From positions 3,909,810-3,973,809 of the forward strand of contig JASKMD010000015.1 in NCBI GenBank assembly GCA_030144725.1: 64,000 nucleotides of DNA, given 5' to 3'. The notes under the pieces are model-generated. The model was not told where the DNA came from. It worked only from the letters and a program-made list of their open reading frames with translations, and made no database searches. This DNA comes from Haematococcus lacustris. Taxonomy: Eukaryota > Chlorophyta > Chlorophyceae > Chlamydomonadales > Haematococcaceae. The position numbers were made by a program, and so were the translations under genes. Positions 1 through 12,109 of this stretch are shown here, one piece after another (positions within the stretch are counted from its first letter, which is position 1; each line of letters starts with the position of its first letter).

Positions 1-2351
1 AGACTACAACAAAGACTACAATAAACAAGGTTCCCCCATACACGATCCCCAAACACCCCACCCAAACACGACGGTCCACACACCCCAAGCAAAGGTCCAC
101 ACACCCCAAGCAACCTCCTCCCAAGGACAACGTCAAGACACTCCTCATACTAACGCCCTCCACCCTAGCTCTACACACCTCCCCATACCCTCCTCACAAA
201 ACTACCCACACGAGCCTGAGGCCAGGCCCTCGACCTGGGACCTAGAAGCCTACCCCCGACGATCAAACCAAGACCACCTAAGCCCCCGGTACCCTGACAC
301 CCAGGTAAACCCCCGGGACCCATCCTACCCCACCCACTGAGCGCACTACGCCCCCAGCAGCAGCCCCGCAGCTCAGGCTAGCTCGACGGGAAGGGGACGG
401 GCCACTGCAAGGAGAGGCGAACAAGCAGCTCTTCCCCCCCCTGCGCCCTGCCCTCCCCCTGCCTAGGCCTCCCTGCTGCCCTCTCCTCCTCCACTCCTCC
501 TGCCCCAACCCTCCTCTCTGCCCCCTCCTGCCCTCCCCTCCGCTCCCTCCAAGGCTGCTTGGCAAACCAGCCCCCCGACGCCTCGGGCCACAGCTGGTCG
601 AAGTGGGCAGCGTCCAGCTCTGGGTCCTTGCCCTTGAACCAGGTGGAGGGCACAGCGCCGCAGAGGCCCACCCGGATGTCCCTCCCCACCCGATGCCAGT
701 CACGCTTGACGGCCGTGGTGAGGGTGGAGATGACCTCCTCCACGACCCGCCTCGCCACCTGCTGTGGCTGCAGGGCTGTAGCGGCTCCTGAGCTGCGGAG
801 GCGCCACACTGCGCCCATATAGGCCACGCGCAGACGGAGCTACAACAGGCTGTCAGGGGGCTGGAAGGGGGGGGGCTCGCCGCGGGTGGGGCGCCCACTG
901 AGGAGCAGCATGCCGTGTCGCCCGAAGGGGGGCGGGTGCCTGTGAGGTGGCCGTACACGTCCAGCACCCACTCTTAGGCTGGGGCCACGGCGGTGCAGGT
1001 CAGGAAGGCGTGGGTGAGGGTCTCCAAGTGCCCCGCTGGCAGAAGCGGCAGGCGGAAGAGCCCGGGGCAGCCGTACCCTTGAGGATGTGGCCCCACAAGG
1101 CCCCCACCATGAGGCTGGCATGGAGAGCCCGCCAGGCCACGATGACATGCTCCCTGGCGGAGGGTGGGGTCTAGCAGATCCTACCACACCATCGCACATG
1201 GCTGGCCCGCCTGAATACCCACAGCCAGCTGGTCCACCGTGTCGGCCCGGGGGGCGGGCTGAGCAACTGGCCGCCTGCCCCCACGCCGCAGCTGGGCCTC
1301 CAGCTGCCGCTCAGCCTGCTCGGCCGCCCTCTCCTGCGGCGAGGGACGCGGGTGCGCCCTGGCGGAGGTGTCAAGCCAGCGAGGCGGAGGGGGGCGGCAG
1401 TGCGCTGGAGGGGGGCGGCAGCAGCTGAGGCAGGGTGAGGGCCCCGGGAGGTAGTGCTGTGTTGCTGCTGCTGCTCCTGAGCCCTGCACCTCCTCAGGGA
1501 GCCGCTCCTCCACATTCATGCCCTGCTGCTCCCGCTCCCCCGCTGCCCCCTGGCCTGCCACCTGCTGCGCGCTGGCCTCCCACTTGTGCTCCAGCTCCTG
1601 CAGGGCCCCATCAGCCACCGCTGTCACCTCCGGTTCACCCGCTGCCCGGGAGGGGCGCACGCCCCACAGTGCAGGCCATAGGCCCCCACTAGGTGGGTAG
1701 AGGCGCCCTCTTGCCCCGCCCCCTTGCCCTTGCCCCGCCCCTGCCAACCGCCCTGGCTCCTCCTTTCTCCTGCCCCTTAGCCTGCTCCTGCGCCTCGTGA
1801 CTGTGGGCGGGTAGAGGGCGGAGGTGGGTGGCTCGCTCCTCCGGGGTCAGCCTGTAGCTAGGCTTGTTGAGCCGGGCCACCGCAGCTGGCTCCCAGGCCG
1901 CCCCTCCCTCCGCCCAGATAGCCCCTAGGGGCCCCTGCCCTGTGGGGTCTAGGGGGTAGAGGCCAGCGCGGGATGACCACCTCCGGCTCCTGCTCCCCAC
2001 CCTGCTCCCGCCCGCCCTGCTGCTGTCCTTGCCCGCCACCTTCCCCCAGCCCACCCCCTAGCCCCTGCTCGCCCACCTGCCCCTGACCGCCCCCTTCCCC
2101 CCCGTCACCCCCCTAACCTCCCCTCCCTGCCTCGTCGGGGCCCGAGGCCCCTTGGTTACCCAGCCCGGGCTCTGGATGGGCGCACGGCAGGGCAGAGCTC
2201 ACACTCAGCGCAGGGCCCCCATCGGCGCGGAACAGGCCCAGGGCCTCCACTACCACCTTCCCGTCTCTGACCCGATCGAGCACCACGATGGTGAGGTCGT
2301 CCGCATACTCCTTGGAGGGGAGCGGGGGGGTCAGGGCGGCCCTGCGCACTG
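1..2351 (-). mobile_element. LINE copy A (short type, left end cut by window)
   Basis: Read on the minus strand, the copy starts near 2351 with the RT motif YADD (plus 2300-2315 region). It has the roughly 1.13-kb internal deletion of the short type, then the zinc-finger (zf-RVT-like) and C-terminal regions, and a 3' untranslated region running out of the window. It carries a one-base deletion in the zinc-finger region (CCGCTGG where copies E and F have CCGGCTGG). It also carries the shared stop just before the block beginning VAYMGAVW (plus 378-830). It cannot make a working protein. Confidence 0.85.
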
Positions 2352-4766
2352 TTTTTTTTGTTAAAAGGAGGAGCGTTACAAGAGAGAGTGAGACTAAAGA
2401 AAAGAAGAAAAGAGAAGACTACAACAAAGACTACAATAAACAAGGTTCCCCCATACACGATCCCCAAACACCCCACCCAAACACGACGGTCCACACACCC
2501 CAAGCAAAGGTCCACACACCCCAAGCAACCTCCTCCCAAGGACAATGTCAAGACACTCCTCATACTAACGCCCTCCACCCTAGCTCTACACACCTCCCCA
2601 TACCCTCCTCACAAAACTACCCACACGAGCCTGAGGCCAGGCCCTCGACCTGGGACCTAGAAGCCTACCCCCGACACTCAAACCAAGACCACCTAAGCCC
2701 CCGGTACCCTGACACCCAGGTAAACCCCCGGGACCCATCCTACCCCACCCACTGAGCGCACTACGCCCCCAGCAGCAGCCCTGCAGCTCAGGCTAGCTCG
2801 ACGGGAAGGGGACGGGCCACTGCAAGTAGAGGCGAACAAGCAGCTCTTCCCCCTCCTGCGCCCTGCCCTCCCCCTGCCTAGGCCTCCCTGCCGCCCTCTC
2901 CTCCTCCACTCCTCCTGCCCCAACCCTCCTCTCTGCCCCCTCCTGCCCTCCCCTCCGCTCCCTCCAAGGCTGCTTGGCAAACCAGCCCCCCGACGCCTCG
3001 GGCCACAACTGGTCGAAGTGGGCAGCGTCCAGCTCCGGGTCCTTTCCCTTGAACCAGGTGGAGGGCACAGCGCCGCAGAGGCCCACCCGGATGTCCCTCC
3101 CCACCCGATGCCAGTCACGCTTGACGGCCGTGGTGAGGGTGGAGATGACCTCCTCCACGACCCGCCTCGCCACCTGCTGTGGCTGCAGGGCTGTAGCGGC
3201 TCCTGAGCTGCGGAGGCGCCACACTGCGCCCATATAGGCCACGCGCAGACGGAGCTACAACAGGCTGTCAGGGGGCTGGAAGGGGGGGGGCTCGCCGCGG
3301 GTGGGGCGCCCACTGAGGAGCAGCATGCCGTGTCGCCCGAAGGGGGGCGGGTGCCTGTGAGGTGGCCGTACACGTCCAGCACCCACTCCCAGGCTAGGGC
3401 CACGGCGGTGCAGGTCAGGAAGGCGTGGGTGAGGGTCTCCAAGTGCCCCGCTGGCAGAAGCGGCAGGCGGAAGAGCCCGGGGCAGCCGTACCCTTGAGGA
3501 TGTGGCCCCACAAGGCCCCCACCATGAGGCTGGCATGGAGAGCCCGCCAGGCCACGATGACATGCTCCCTGGCGGAGGGTGGGGTCTAGCAGATCCTACC
3601 ACACCATCGCACACGGCTGGCCCGCCTGAATACCCACAGCCAGCTGGTCCACCGTGTCGGCCCGGGGGGAGGGCTGAGCAACTGGCCGCGTGCCCCCACG
3701 CCGCTGCTGGGCCTCCAGCTGCCGCTCAGCCTGCTCGGCCGCCCTCTCCTGCGGCGAGGGACGCGGGTGCGCCCTGGCGGAGGTGTCAAGCCAGCGAGGC
3801 GGAGGGGGGCGGCAGTGCGCTGGAGGGGGGCGGCAGCAGCTGAGGCAGGGTGAGGGCCCCGGGAGGTAGTGCTGTGTTGCTGCTGCTGCTCCTGAGCCCT
3901 GCACCTCCTCAGGGAGCCGCTCCTCCACATTCATGCCCTGCTGCTCCCGCTCCCCCGCTGCCCCCTGGCCTGCCACCTGCTGCGCGCTGGCCTCCCACTT
4001 GTGCTCCAGCTCCTGCAGGGCCCCATCAGCCACCGCTGTCACCTCCGGTTCACCCGCTGCCCGGGAGGGGCGCACGCCCCACAGTGCAGGCCATAGGCCC
4101 CCACTAGGTGGGTAGAGGCGCCCTCTTGCCCCGCCCCCTTGCCCTTGCCCCGCCCCTGCCAACCGCCCTTGCTCCTCCTTTCTCCTGCCCCTTAGCCTGC
4201 TCCTGCGCCTCGTGACTGTGGGCGGGTAGAGGGCGGAGGTGGGTGGCTCGCTCCTCCGGGGTCAGCCTGTAGCTGGGCTTGTTGAGCCGGGCCACCACTG
4301 CTGGCTCCCAGGCCGCCCCCTCCTCCGCTCAGAAAGCCCCTACGGGCCCCTGCCCTGTGGGGTCTAGGGGGTAGAGGCCAGCGCGGGATGACCACCTTCG
4401 GCTCCTGCTCCCCACCCTGCTCCCGCCCGCCCTGCTGCTGTCCTTGCCCGTCACCTTCCCCCAGCCCACCCCCTAGCCCCTGCTCGCCCACCTGCCCCTG
4501 ACCGCCCCCTTCCCCCCCGTCACCCCCCTAACCTCTCCTCCCTGCCTCGTCGGGGCCCGAGGCCCCTTGGTTACCCAGCCCGGGCTCTGGATGGGCACAC
4601 GGCAGGGCAGAGCTCACACTCAGCGCAGGGCCCCCATCAGCGCGGAACAGGCCCAGGACCTCCACTACCACCTTCCCGTCTCTGACCCGATCGAGCACCA
4701 CGATGGTGAGGTCGTCCGCATACTCCTTGGAGGGGAGCGGGGGGGTCAGGGCGGCCCTACGCACTG
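2352..4766 (-). mobile_element. LINE copy B (short type)
   Basis: This is a complete 2415-bp unit with its 8-nt poly(A) (plus T run) at 2352-2359. It has the same internal deletion, zinc-finger frameshift and shared stop as copies A, C and D. It differs from its neighbours by scattered single-base changes only, about one percent by eye, which points to recent duplication or homogenisation. Confidence 0.87.
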
Positions 4767-7180
4767 TTTTTTTTGTTAAAAGGAGGAGCATTACAAGAGA
4801 GAGTGAGACTAAAGAAAAGAAGAAAAGAGAAGACTACAACAAAGACTACAATAAACAAGGTTCCCCCATACACGATCCCCAAACACCCCACCCAAACACG
4901 ACGGTCCACACACCCCAAGCAAAGGTCCACACACCCCAAGCAACCTCCTCCCAAGGACAACGTTAAGACACTCCTCATACTGACGCCCTCCACCCTAGCT
5001 CTACACACCTCCCCATACCCTCCTCACAAAACTACCCACACGAGCCTGAGGCCAGGCCCTCAATCTGGGACCTAGGAGCCTACCCCCGACGATCAAACCA
5101 AGACCACCTAAGCCCCCGGTACCCTGACACCCAGGTAAACCCCCGGGACCCATCCTACCCCACCCACTGAGCGCACTACGCCCCCAGCAGCAGCCCTGCA
5201 GCTCAGGCTAGCTCGACGGGAAGGGGACGGGCCACTGCAAGGAGAGGCGAACAAGCAGCTCTTCCCCCCCCTGCGCCCTGCCCTCCCCCTGCCTAGGCCT
5301 CCCTACTGCCCTCTCCTCCTCCACTCCTCCTGCCCCAACCCTCCTCTTTGCCCCCTCCTGCCCTCCCCTCCGCTCCCTCCAAGGCTGCTTGGCAAACCAG
5401 CCCCCCGACGCCTCGGGCCACAGCTGGTCGAAGTAGGCAGCGTCCAGCTCCGGGTCCTTGCCCTTGAACCAGGTGGAGGGCACAGCGCCGCAGAGGCCCA
5501 CCCGGATGTCCCTCCCCACCCGATGCCAGTCACGCTTGACGGCCGTGGTGAGGGTGGAGATGACCTCCTCCACGACCCGCCTCGCCACCTGCTGTGGCTG
5601 CAGGGCTGTAGCGGCTCCTGAGCTGCGGAGGCGCCACACTGCGCCCATATAGGCCACGCGCAGACGGAGCTACAACAGGCTGTCAGGGGGCTGGAAGGGG
5701 GGGGGCTCGCCGCGGGTGGGGCGCCCACTGAGGAGCAGCATGCCGTGTCGCCCAAAGGGGGGCGGGTGCCTGTGAGGTGGCCGTACACGTCCAGCACCCA
5801 CTCCCAGGCTGGGGCCACGGCGGTGCAGGTCAGGAAGGCGTGGGTGAGGGTCTCCAAGTGCCCCGCTGGCAGAAGCGGCAGGCGGAAGAGCCCGGGGCAG
5901 CCGTACCCTTGAGGATGTGGCCCCACAAGGCCCCCACCATGAGGCTGGCATGGAGAGCCCGCCAGGCCACGATGACATGCTCCCTGGCGGAGGGTGGGGT
6001 CTAGCAGCTCCTACCACACCATCGCACACGGCTGGCCCGCCTGAATACCCACAGCCAGCTGGTCCACCGTGTCGGCCCGGGGGGAGGCTGAGCAACTGGC
6101 CGCCTGCCCCCACGCCGCTGCTGGGCCTCCAGCTGCCGCTCAGCCTGCTCGGCCGCCCTCTCCTGCGGCGAGGGACGCGGGTGCGCCCTGGCGGAGGTGT
6201 CAAGCCAGCGAGGCGGAGGGGGGCGGCAGTGCGCTGGAGGGGGGCGGCAGCAGCTGAGGCAGGGTGAGGGCCCCGGGAGGTAGTGCTGTGTTGCTGCTGC
6301 TGCTCCTGAGCCCTGCACCTCCTCAGGGAGCCGCTCCTCCACATTCATGCCCTGCTGCTCCCGCTCCCCCGCTGCCCCCTGGCCTGCCACCTGTTGCGCG
6401 CTGGCCTCCCACTTGTGCTCCAGCTCCTGCAGGGCCCCATCAGCCACCGCTGTCACCTCCGGTTCACCCGCTGCCCGGGAGGGGCGCACGCCCCACAGTG
6501 CAGGCCGTAGGCCCCCACTAGGTGGGTAGAGGCGCCCTCTTGCCCCGCCCCCTTGCCCTTGCCCCGCCCCTGCCAACCGCCCTGGCTTCTCCTTTCTCCT
6601 GCCCCTTAGCCTGCTCCTGCGCCTCGTGACTGTGGGCGGGTAGAGGGCGGAGGTGGGTGGCTCGCTCCTCCGGGGTCAGCCTGTAGCTGGGCTTGTTGAG
6701 CCGGGCCACCACTGCTGGCTCCCAGGCCGCCCCCTCCTCCGCTCAGAAAGCCCCTACGGGCCCCTGCCCTGTGGGGTCTAGGGGGTAGAGGCCAGCGCGG
6801 GATGACCACCTCCGGCTCCTGCTCCCCACCCTGCTCCCGCCCGCCCTGCTGTTGTCCTTGCCCGCCACCTTCCCCCAGCCCACCCCCTAGCCCCTGCTCG
6901 CCCACCTGCCCCTGACCGCCCCCTTCCCCCCCGTCACCCCCCTAACCTCCCCTCCCTGCCTCGTCGGGGCCCGAGGCCCCTTGGTTACCCAGCCCGGGCT
7001 CTGGATGGGCGCACGGCAGGGCAGAGCTCACACTCAGCGCAGGGCCCCCATCGGCGCGGAACAGGCCCAGGGCCTCCACTACCACCTTCCCGTCTCTGAC
7101 CCGATCGAGCACCACGATGGTGAGGTCGTCCGCATACTCCTTGGAGGGGAGCGGGGGGGTCAGGGCGGCCCTACGCACTG
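4767..7180 (-). mobile_element. LINE copy C (short type)
   Basis: This is a 2414-bp unit with its T run at 4767-4774. It has the same structure as copy B. A private one-base loss in the G run near 6080 ('ggggggaggctgag') and a few point changes distinguish it. The shared stop before the C-terminal block and the roughly 1.13-kb internal deletion are both present. Confidence 0.87.
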
Positions 7181-9595
7181 TTTTTTTTGTTAAAAGGAGG
7201 AGCATTACAAGAGAGAGTGAGACTAAAGAAAAGAAGAAAAGAGAAGACTACAACAAAGACTACAATAAACAAGGTTCCCCCATACACGATCCCCAAACAC
7301 CCCACCCAAACACGACGGTCCACACACCCCAAGCAAAGGTCCACACACCCCAAGCAACCTCCTCCCAAGGACAACGTCAAGACACTCCTCATACTAACGC
7401 CCTCCACCCTAGCTCTACACACCTCCCCATACCCTCCTCACAAAACTACCCACACGAGCCTAAGGCCAGGCCCTCGACCTGGGACCTAGAAGCCTACCCC
7501 CGACGATCAAACCAAGACCACCTAAGCCCCCGGTACCCTGACACCCAGGTAAACCCCCGGGACCCATCCTACCCCACCCACTGAGCGCACTACGCCCCCA
7601 GCAGCAGCCCTGCAGCTCAGGCTAGCTCGACGGGAAGGGGACGGGCCACTGCAAGGAGAGGCGAACAAGCAGCTCTTCCCCCCCCTGCGCCCTGCCCTCC
7701 CCCTGCCTAGGCCTCCCTGCTGCCCTCTCCTCCTCCACTCCTCCTGCCCCAACCCTCCTCTCTGCCCCCTCCTGCCCTCCCCTCCGCTCCCTCCAAGGCT
7801 GCTTGGCAAACCAGCCCCCCGACGCCTCGGGCCACAGCTGGTCGAAGTGGGCAGCGTCCAGCTCCGGGTCCTTGCCCTTGAACCAGGTGGAGGGCATAGC
7901 GCCGCAGAGGCCCACCCGGATGTCCCTCCCCACCCGATGCCAGTCACGCTTGACGGCCGTGGTGAGGGTGGAGATGACCTCCTCCACGACCCGCCTCGCC
8001 ACCTGCTGTGGCTGCAGGGCTGTAGCGGCTCCTGAGCTGCGGAGGCGCCACACTGCGCCCATATAGGCCACGCGCAGACGGAGCTACAACAGGCTGTCAG
8101 GGGGCTGGAAGGGGGGGGGCTCGCCGCGGGTGGGGCGCCCACTGAGGAGCAGCATGCCGTGTCGCCCGAAGGGGGGCGCGTGCCTGTGAGGTGGCCGTAC
8201 ACGTCCAGCACCCACTCCCAGGCTGGGGCCACGGCGGTGCAGGTCAGGAAGGCGTGGGTGAGGGTCTCCAAGTGCCCCGCTAGCAGAAGCGGCAGGCGGA
8301 AGAGCCCGGGGCAGCCGTACCCTTGAGGATGTGGCCCCACAAGGCCCCCACCATGAGGCTGGCAAGGAGAGCCCGCCAGGCCACGATGACATGCTCCCTG
8401 GCGGAGGGTGGGGTCTAGCAGATCCTACCACACCATCGCACACGGCTGGCCCGCCTGAATACCCACAGCCAGCTGGTCCACCGTGTCGGCCCGGGGGGCG
8501 GGCTGAGCAACTGGCCGCCTGCCCCCACGCCGCTGCTGGGCCTCCAGCTGCCGCTCAGCCTGCTCGGCCGCCCTCTCCTGCGGCGAGGGACGCGGGTGCG
8601 CCCTGGCGGAGGTGTCAAGCCAGCGAGGCGGAGGGGGGCGGCAGTGCGCTGGAGGGGGGCGGCAGCAGCTGAGGCAGGGTGAGGGCCCCGGGAGGTAGTG
8701 CTGTGTTGCTGCTGCTGCTCCTGAGCCCTGCACCTCCTCAGGGAGCCGCTCCTCCACATTCATGCCCTGCTGCTCCCGCTCCCCCGCTGCCCCCTGGCCT
8801 GCCACCTGCTGCGCGCTGGCCTCCCACTTGTGCTCCAGCTCCTGCAGGGCCCCATCAGCCACCGCTGTCACCTCCGGTTCACCCGCTGCCCGGGAGGGGC
8901 GCACGCCCCACAGTGCAGGCCATAGGCCCCCACTAGGTGGGTAGAGGCGCCCTCTTGCCCCGCCCCCTTGCCCTTGCCCCGCCCCTGCCCACCGCCCTGG
9001 CTCCTCCTTTCTCCTGCCCCTTAGCCTGCTCCTGCGCCTCGTGACTGTGGGCGGGTGGAGGGCGGAGGTGGGTGGCTCGCTCCTCCGGGGTCAGCCTGTA
9101 GCTGGGCTTGTTGAGCCGGGCCACCACTGCTGGCTCCCAGGCCGCCCCCTCCTCCGCTCAGAAAGCCCCTACGGGCCCCTGCCCTGTGGGGTCTAGGGGG
9201 TAGAGGCCAGCGCGGGATGACCACCTCCGGCTCCTGCTCCCCACCCTGCTCCCGCCCGCCCTGCTGCTGTCCTTGCCCGCCACCTTCCCCCAGCCCACCC
9301 CCTAGCCCCTGCTCGCCCACCTGCCCCTGACCGCCCCCTTCCCCCCCGTCACCCCCCTAACCTCCCCTCCCTGCCTCGTCGGGGCCCGAGGCCCCTTGGT
9401 TACCCAGCCCGGGCTCTGGATGGGCGCACGGCAGGGCAGAGCTCACACTCAGCGCAGGGCCCCCATCGGCGCGGAACAGGCCCAGGGCCTCCACTACCAC
9501 CTTCCCGTCTCTGACCCGATCGAGCACCACGATGGTGAGGTCGTCCGCATACTCCTTGGAGGGGAGCGGGGGGGTCAGGGCGGCCCTGCGCACTG
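7181..9595 (-). mobile_element. LINE copy D (short type)
   Basis: This is a 2415-bp unit with its T run at 7181-7188. It is the last short copy before the long copy E. It shares with A-C the one-base zinc-finger deletion and the internal deletion joining the 'gggtagagg' and 'gggatgacc' flanks, so A-D form one amplification subgroup. Confidence 0.87.
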
Positions 9596-11906
9596 TTTTT
9601 TTTTGTTAAAAGGAGGAGCATTACAAGAGAGAGTGAGACTAAAGAAAAGAAGAAAAGAGAAGACTACAACAAAGATTACAATAAACAAGGTTCCCCCATA
9701 CACGATCCCCAAACACCCCACCCAAACACGACGGTCCACACACCCCAAGCAAAGGTCCACACACCCCAAGCAACCTCCTCCCAAGGACAACGTCAAGACA
9801 CTCCTCATACTAACGCCCTCCACCCTAGCTCTACACACCTCCCCATACCCTCCTCACAAAACTACCCACACGAGCCTGAGGCCAGGCCCTCGACCTGGGA
9901 CCTAGAAGCCTACCCCCGACGATCAAACCAAGACCACCTAAGCCCCCGGTACCCTGACACCCAGGTAAACCCCCGGGACCCATCCTACCCCACCCACTGA
10001 GCGCACTACGCCCCCAGCAGCAGCCCTGCAGCTCAGGCTAGCTCGACGGGAAGGGGACGGGCCACTGCAAGGAGAGGCGAACAAGCAGCTCTTCCCCCCC
10101 CTGCGCCCTGCCCTCCCCCTGCCTAGGCCTCCCTGCTGCCCTCTCCTCCTCCACTCCTCCTGCCCCAACCCTCCTCTCTGCCCCCTCCTGCCCTCCCCTC
10201 CGCTCCCTCCAAGGCTGCTTGGCAAACCAGCCCCCCGACGCCTCGGGCCACAGCTGGTCGAAGTGGGCAGCGTCCAGCTCCGGGTCCTTGCCCTTGAACC
10301 AGGTGGAGGGCACAGCGCCGCAGAGGCCCACCCGGATGTCCCTCCCCACCCGATGCCAGTCACGCTTGACGGCCGTGGTGAGGGTGGAGATGACCTCCTC
10401 CACGACCCGCCTCGCCACCTGCTGTGGCTGCAGGGCTGTAGCGGCTCCTGAGCTGCGGAGGCGCCACACTGCGCCCATATAGGCCACGCGCAGACGGAGC
10501 TACAACAGGCTGTCAGGGGGCTGGAAGGGGGGGGCCTCGACGCGGGTGGGGCGCCCACTGAGGAGCAGCATGCCGTGTCGCCCGAAGGGGGGCGGGTGCC
10601 TGTGAGGTGGCCGTACACGTCCAGCACCCACTCCCAGGCTGGGGCCACGGCGGTGCAGGTCAGGAAGGCGTGGGTGAGGGTCTCCAAGTGCCCCGGCTGG
10701 CAGAAGCGGCAGGCGGAAGAGCCCGGGGCAGCCGTACCCTTGAGGATGTGGCCCCACAAGGCCCCCACCATGAGGCTGGCATGGAGAGCCCGCCAGGCCA
10801 CGATGACATGCTCCCTGGCGGAGGGTGGGGTCTAGCAGATCCTACCACACCATCGCACACGGCTGGCCCGCCTGAATACCCACAACCGTGTCGGCCCGGG
10901 GGGCGGGCTGAGCAACTGGCCGCCTGCCCCCACGCCGCTGCTGGGCCTCCAACTGCCGCTCAGCCTGCTCGGCCGCCCTCTCCTGCGGCGAGGGACGCGG
11001 GTGCGCCCTGGCGGAGGTGTCAAGCCAGCGAGGCGGAGGGGGGCGGCAGTGCGCTGGAGGGGGGCGGCAGCAGCTGAGGCAGGGTGAGGGCCCCGGGAGG
11101 TAGTGCTGTGTTGCTGCTGCTGCTCCTGAGCCCTGCACCTCCTCAGGGAGCCGCTCCTCCACATTCATGCCCTGCTGCTCCCGCTCCCCCGCTGCCCCCT
11201 GGCCTGCCACCTGCTGCGCGCTGGCCTCCCACTTGTGCTCCAGCTCCTGCAGGGCCCCATCAGCCACCGCTGTCACCTCCGGTTCACCCGCTGCCCGGGA
11301 GGGGCGCACGCCCCACAGTGCAGGCCATAGGCCCCCACTAGGTGGGTAGAGGCGCCCCCTTGCCCCGCCCCCTTGCCCTTGCCCCGCCCCCTTGCCCTTG
11401 CCCCGCCCCTGCCAACCGCCCTGGCTCCTCCTTTCTCCTGCCCCTGAGCCTGCTCCTGCGCCTCGTGACGCTGGGCGGGTAGAGGGCGGAGGTGGGTGGC
11501 TCGCTCCTCTGGGGTCAGCCTGTAGCTGGGCTTGTTGAGCCGGGCCACCACTGCTGGCTCCCAGGCCGCCCCCTCCTCCGCTCAGAAAGCCCCTAGGGGC
11601 CCCTGCCCTGTGGGGTCTAGTGGGTAGAGGCGGTCGTTGGGGCCCACCCAGTGGGAGGGCTGGAGCATGGGGGGGCGCCGCATCACAACCCCCACCCCTG
11701 GTGCAACCCTCAGGCACTCCCACTCCGGTTGTGGAGGCCGCAGGCGGTCCACCATGCCCTACCAGGGCTCGGGGAGGCAAGCCCTGATCAGGTCCCCAGC
11801 CGAACGGACCTCCCCCTCCAGCTGGGGGCTGTGGAGGGCCTCCCTCACGTGGCGGACGTGGGTCCAACCCTGCTCAGCTGCTGCCTCCCTAGCTGCTGGG
11901 TTCATG

Positions 11907-12109
11907 CAGACTTGCGCGTTATCCCGCCCCGTCGTGCGGTGAAGTGGCTCAGTTGGTTAAGGGTGATTCCTACAACTGAGAGGTCGTGGGTTCGACTCCA
12001 CTACGACGAAAAAGTAACTCTGGTGGGATAGTGTCGGCGCCCCATGCCGGAGTCCTCCCTTAATGCACGCTGGTGTTAAACCGGAGTAGTCTTTCTTTCA
12101 GACTTGCGC
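11907..12109. repeat. 11-bp target-site duplication around the SINE
   Basis: CAGACTTGCGC occurs at 11907-11917 and 12099-12109, immediately outside the SINE body. Removing the SINE and one repeat restores a continuous LINE sequence. Confidence 0.85.
11918..12098 (+). mobile_element. tRNA-derived SINE
   Basis: A short insertion in LINE copy E is flanked by an 11-bp direct duplication, CAGACTTGCGC (11907-11917 and 12099-12109). The body has a tRNA-like head with an A-box-like TGGCTCAGTTGG (11945-11956) and a B-box-like GGTTCGACTCC (11989-11999), the internal RNA polymerase III promoter layout. The folded acceptor and T arms are imperfect, so this is not a functional tRNA gene. The 3' tail (about 12036-12098) closely matches the tail of the LINE fragment at 21866-21950. 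Confidence 0.85.

Noticed and set aside
10842..11867. 341-codon minus-strand open frame, and similar 190-270-codon frames in each array unit
   Set aside because: These are Pro/Gly/Arg-rich frames created by very high GC. They are not the LINE reading frame, which is marked by YADD and the Cys/His motif, and they repeat with every unit.
11930..12005. A tRNA gene
   Set aside because: The A and B boxes are good but the acceptor and T stems are mismatched, there is no convincing anticodon arm, and the unit is flanked by an 11-bp duplication with a LINE-like tail. It is a SINE head.
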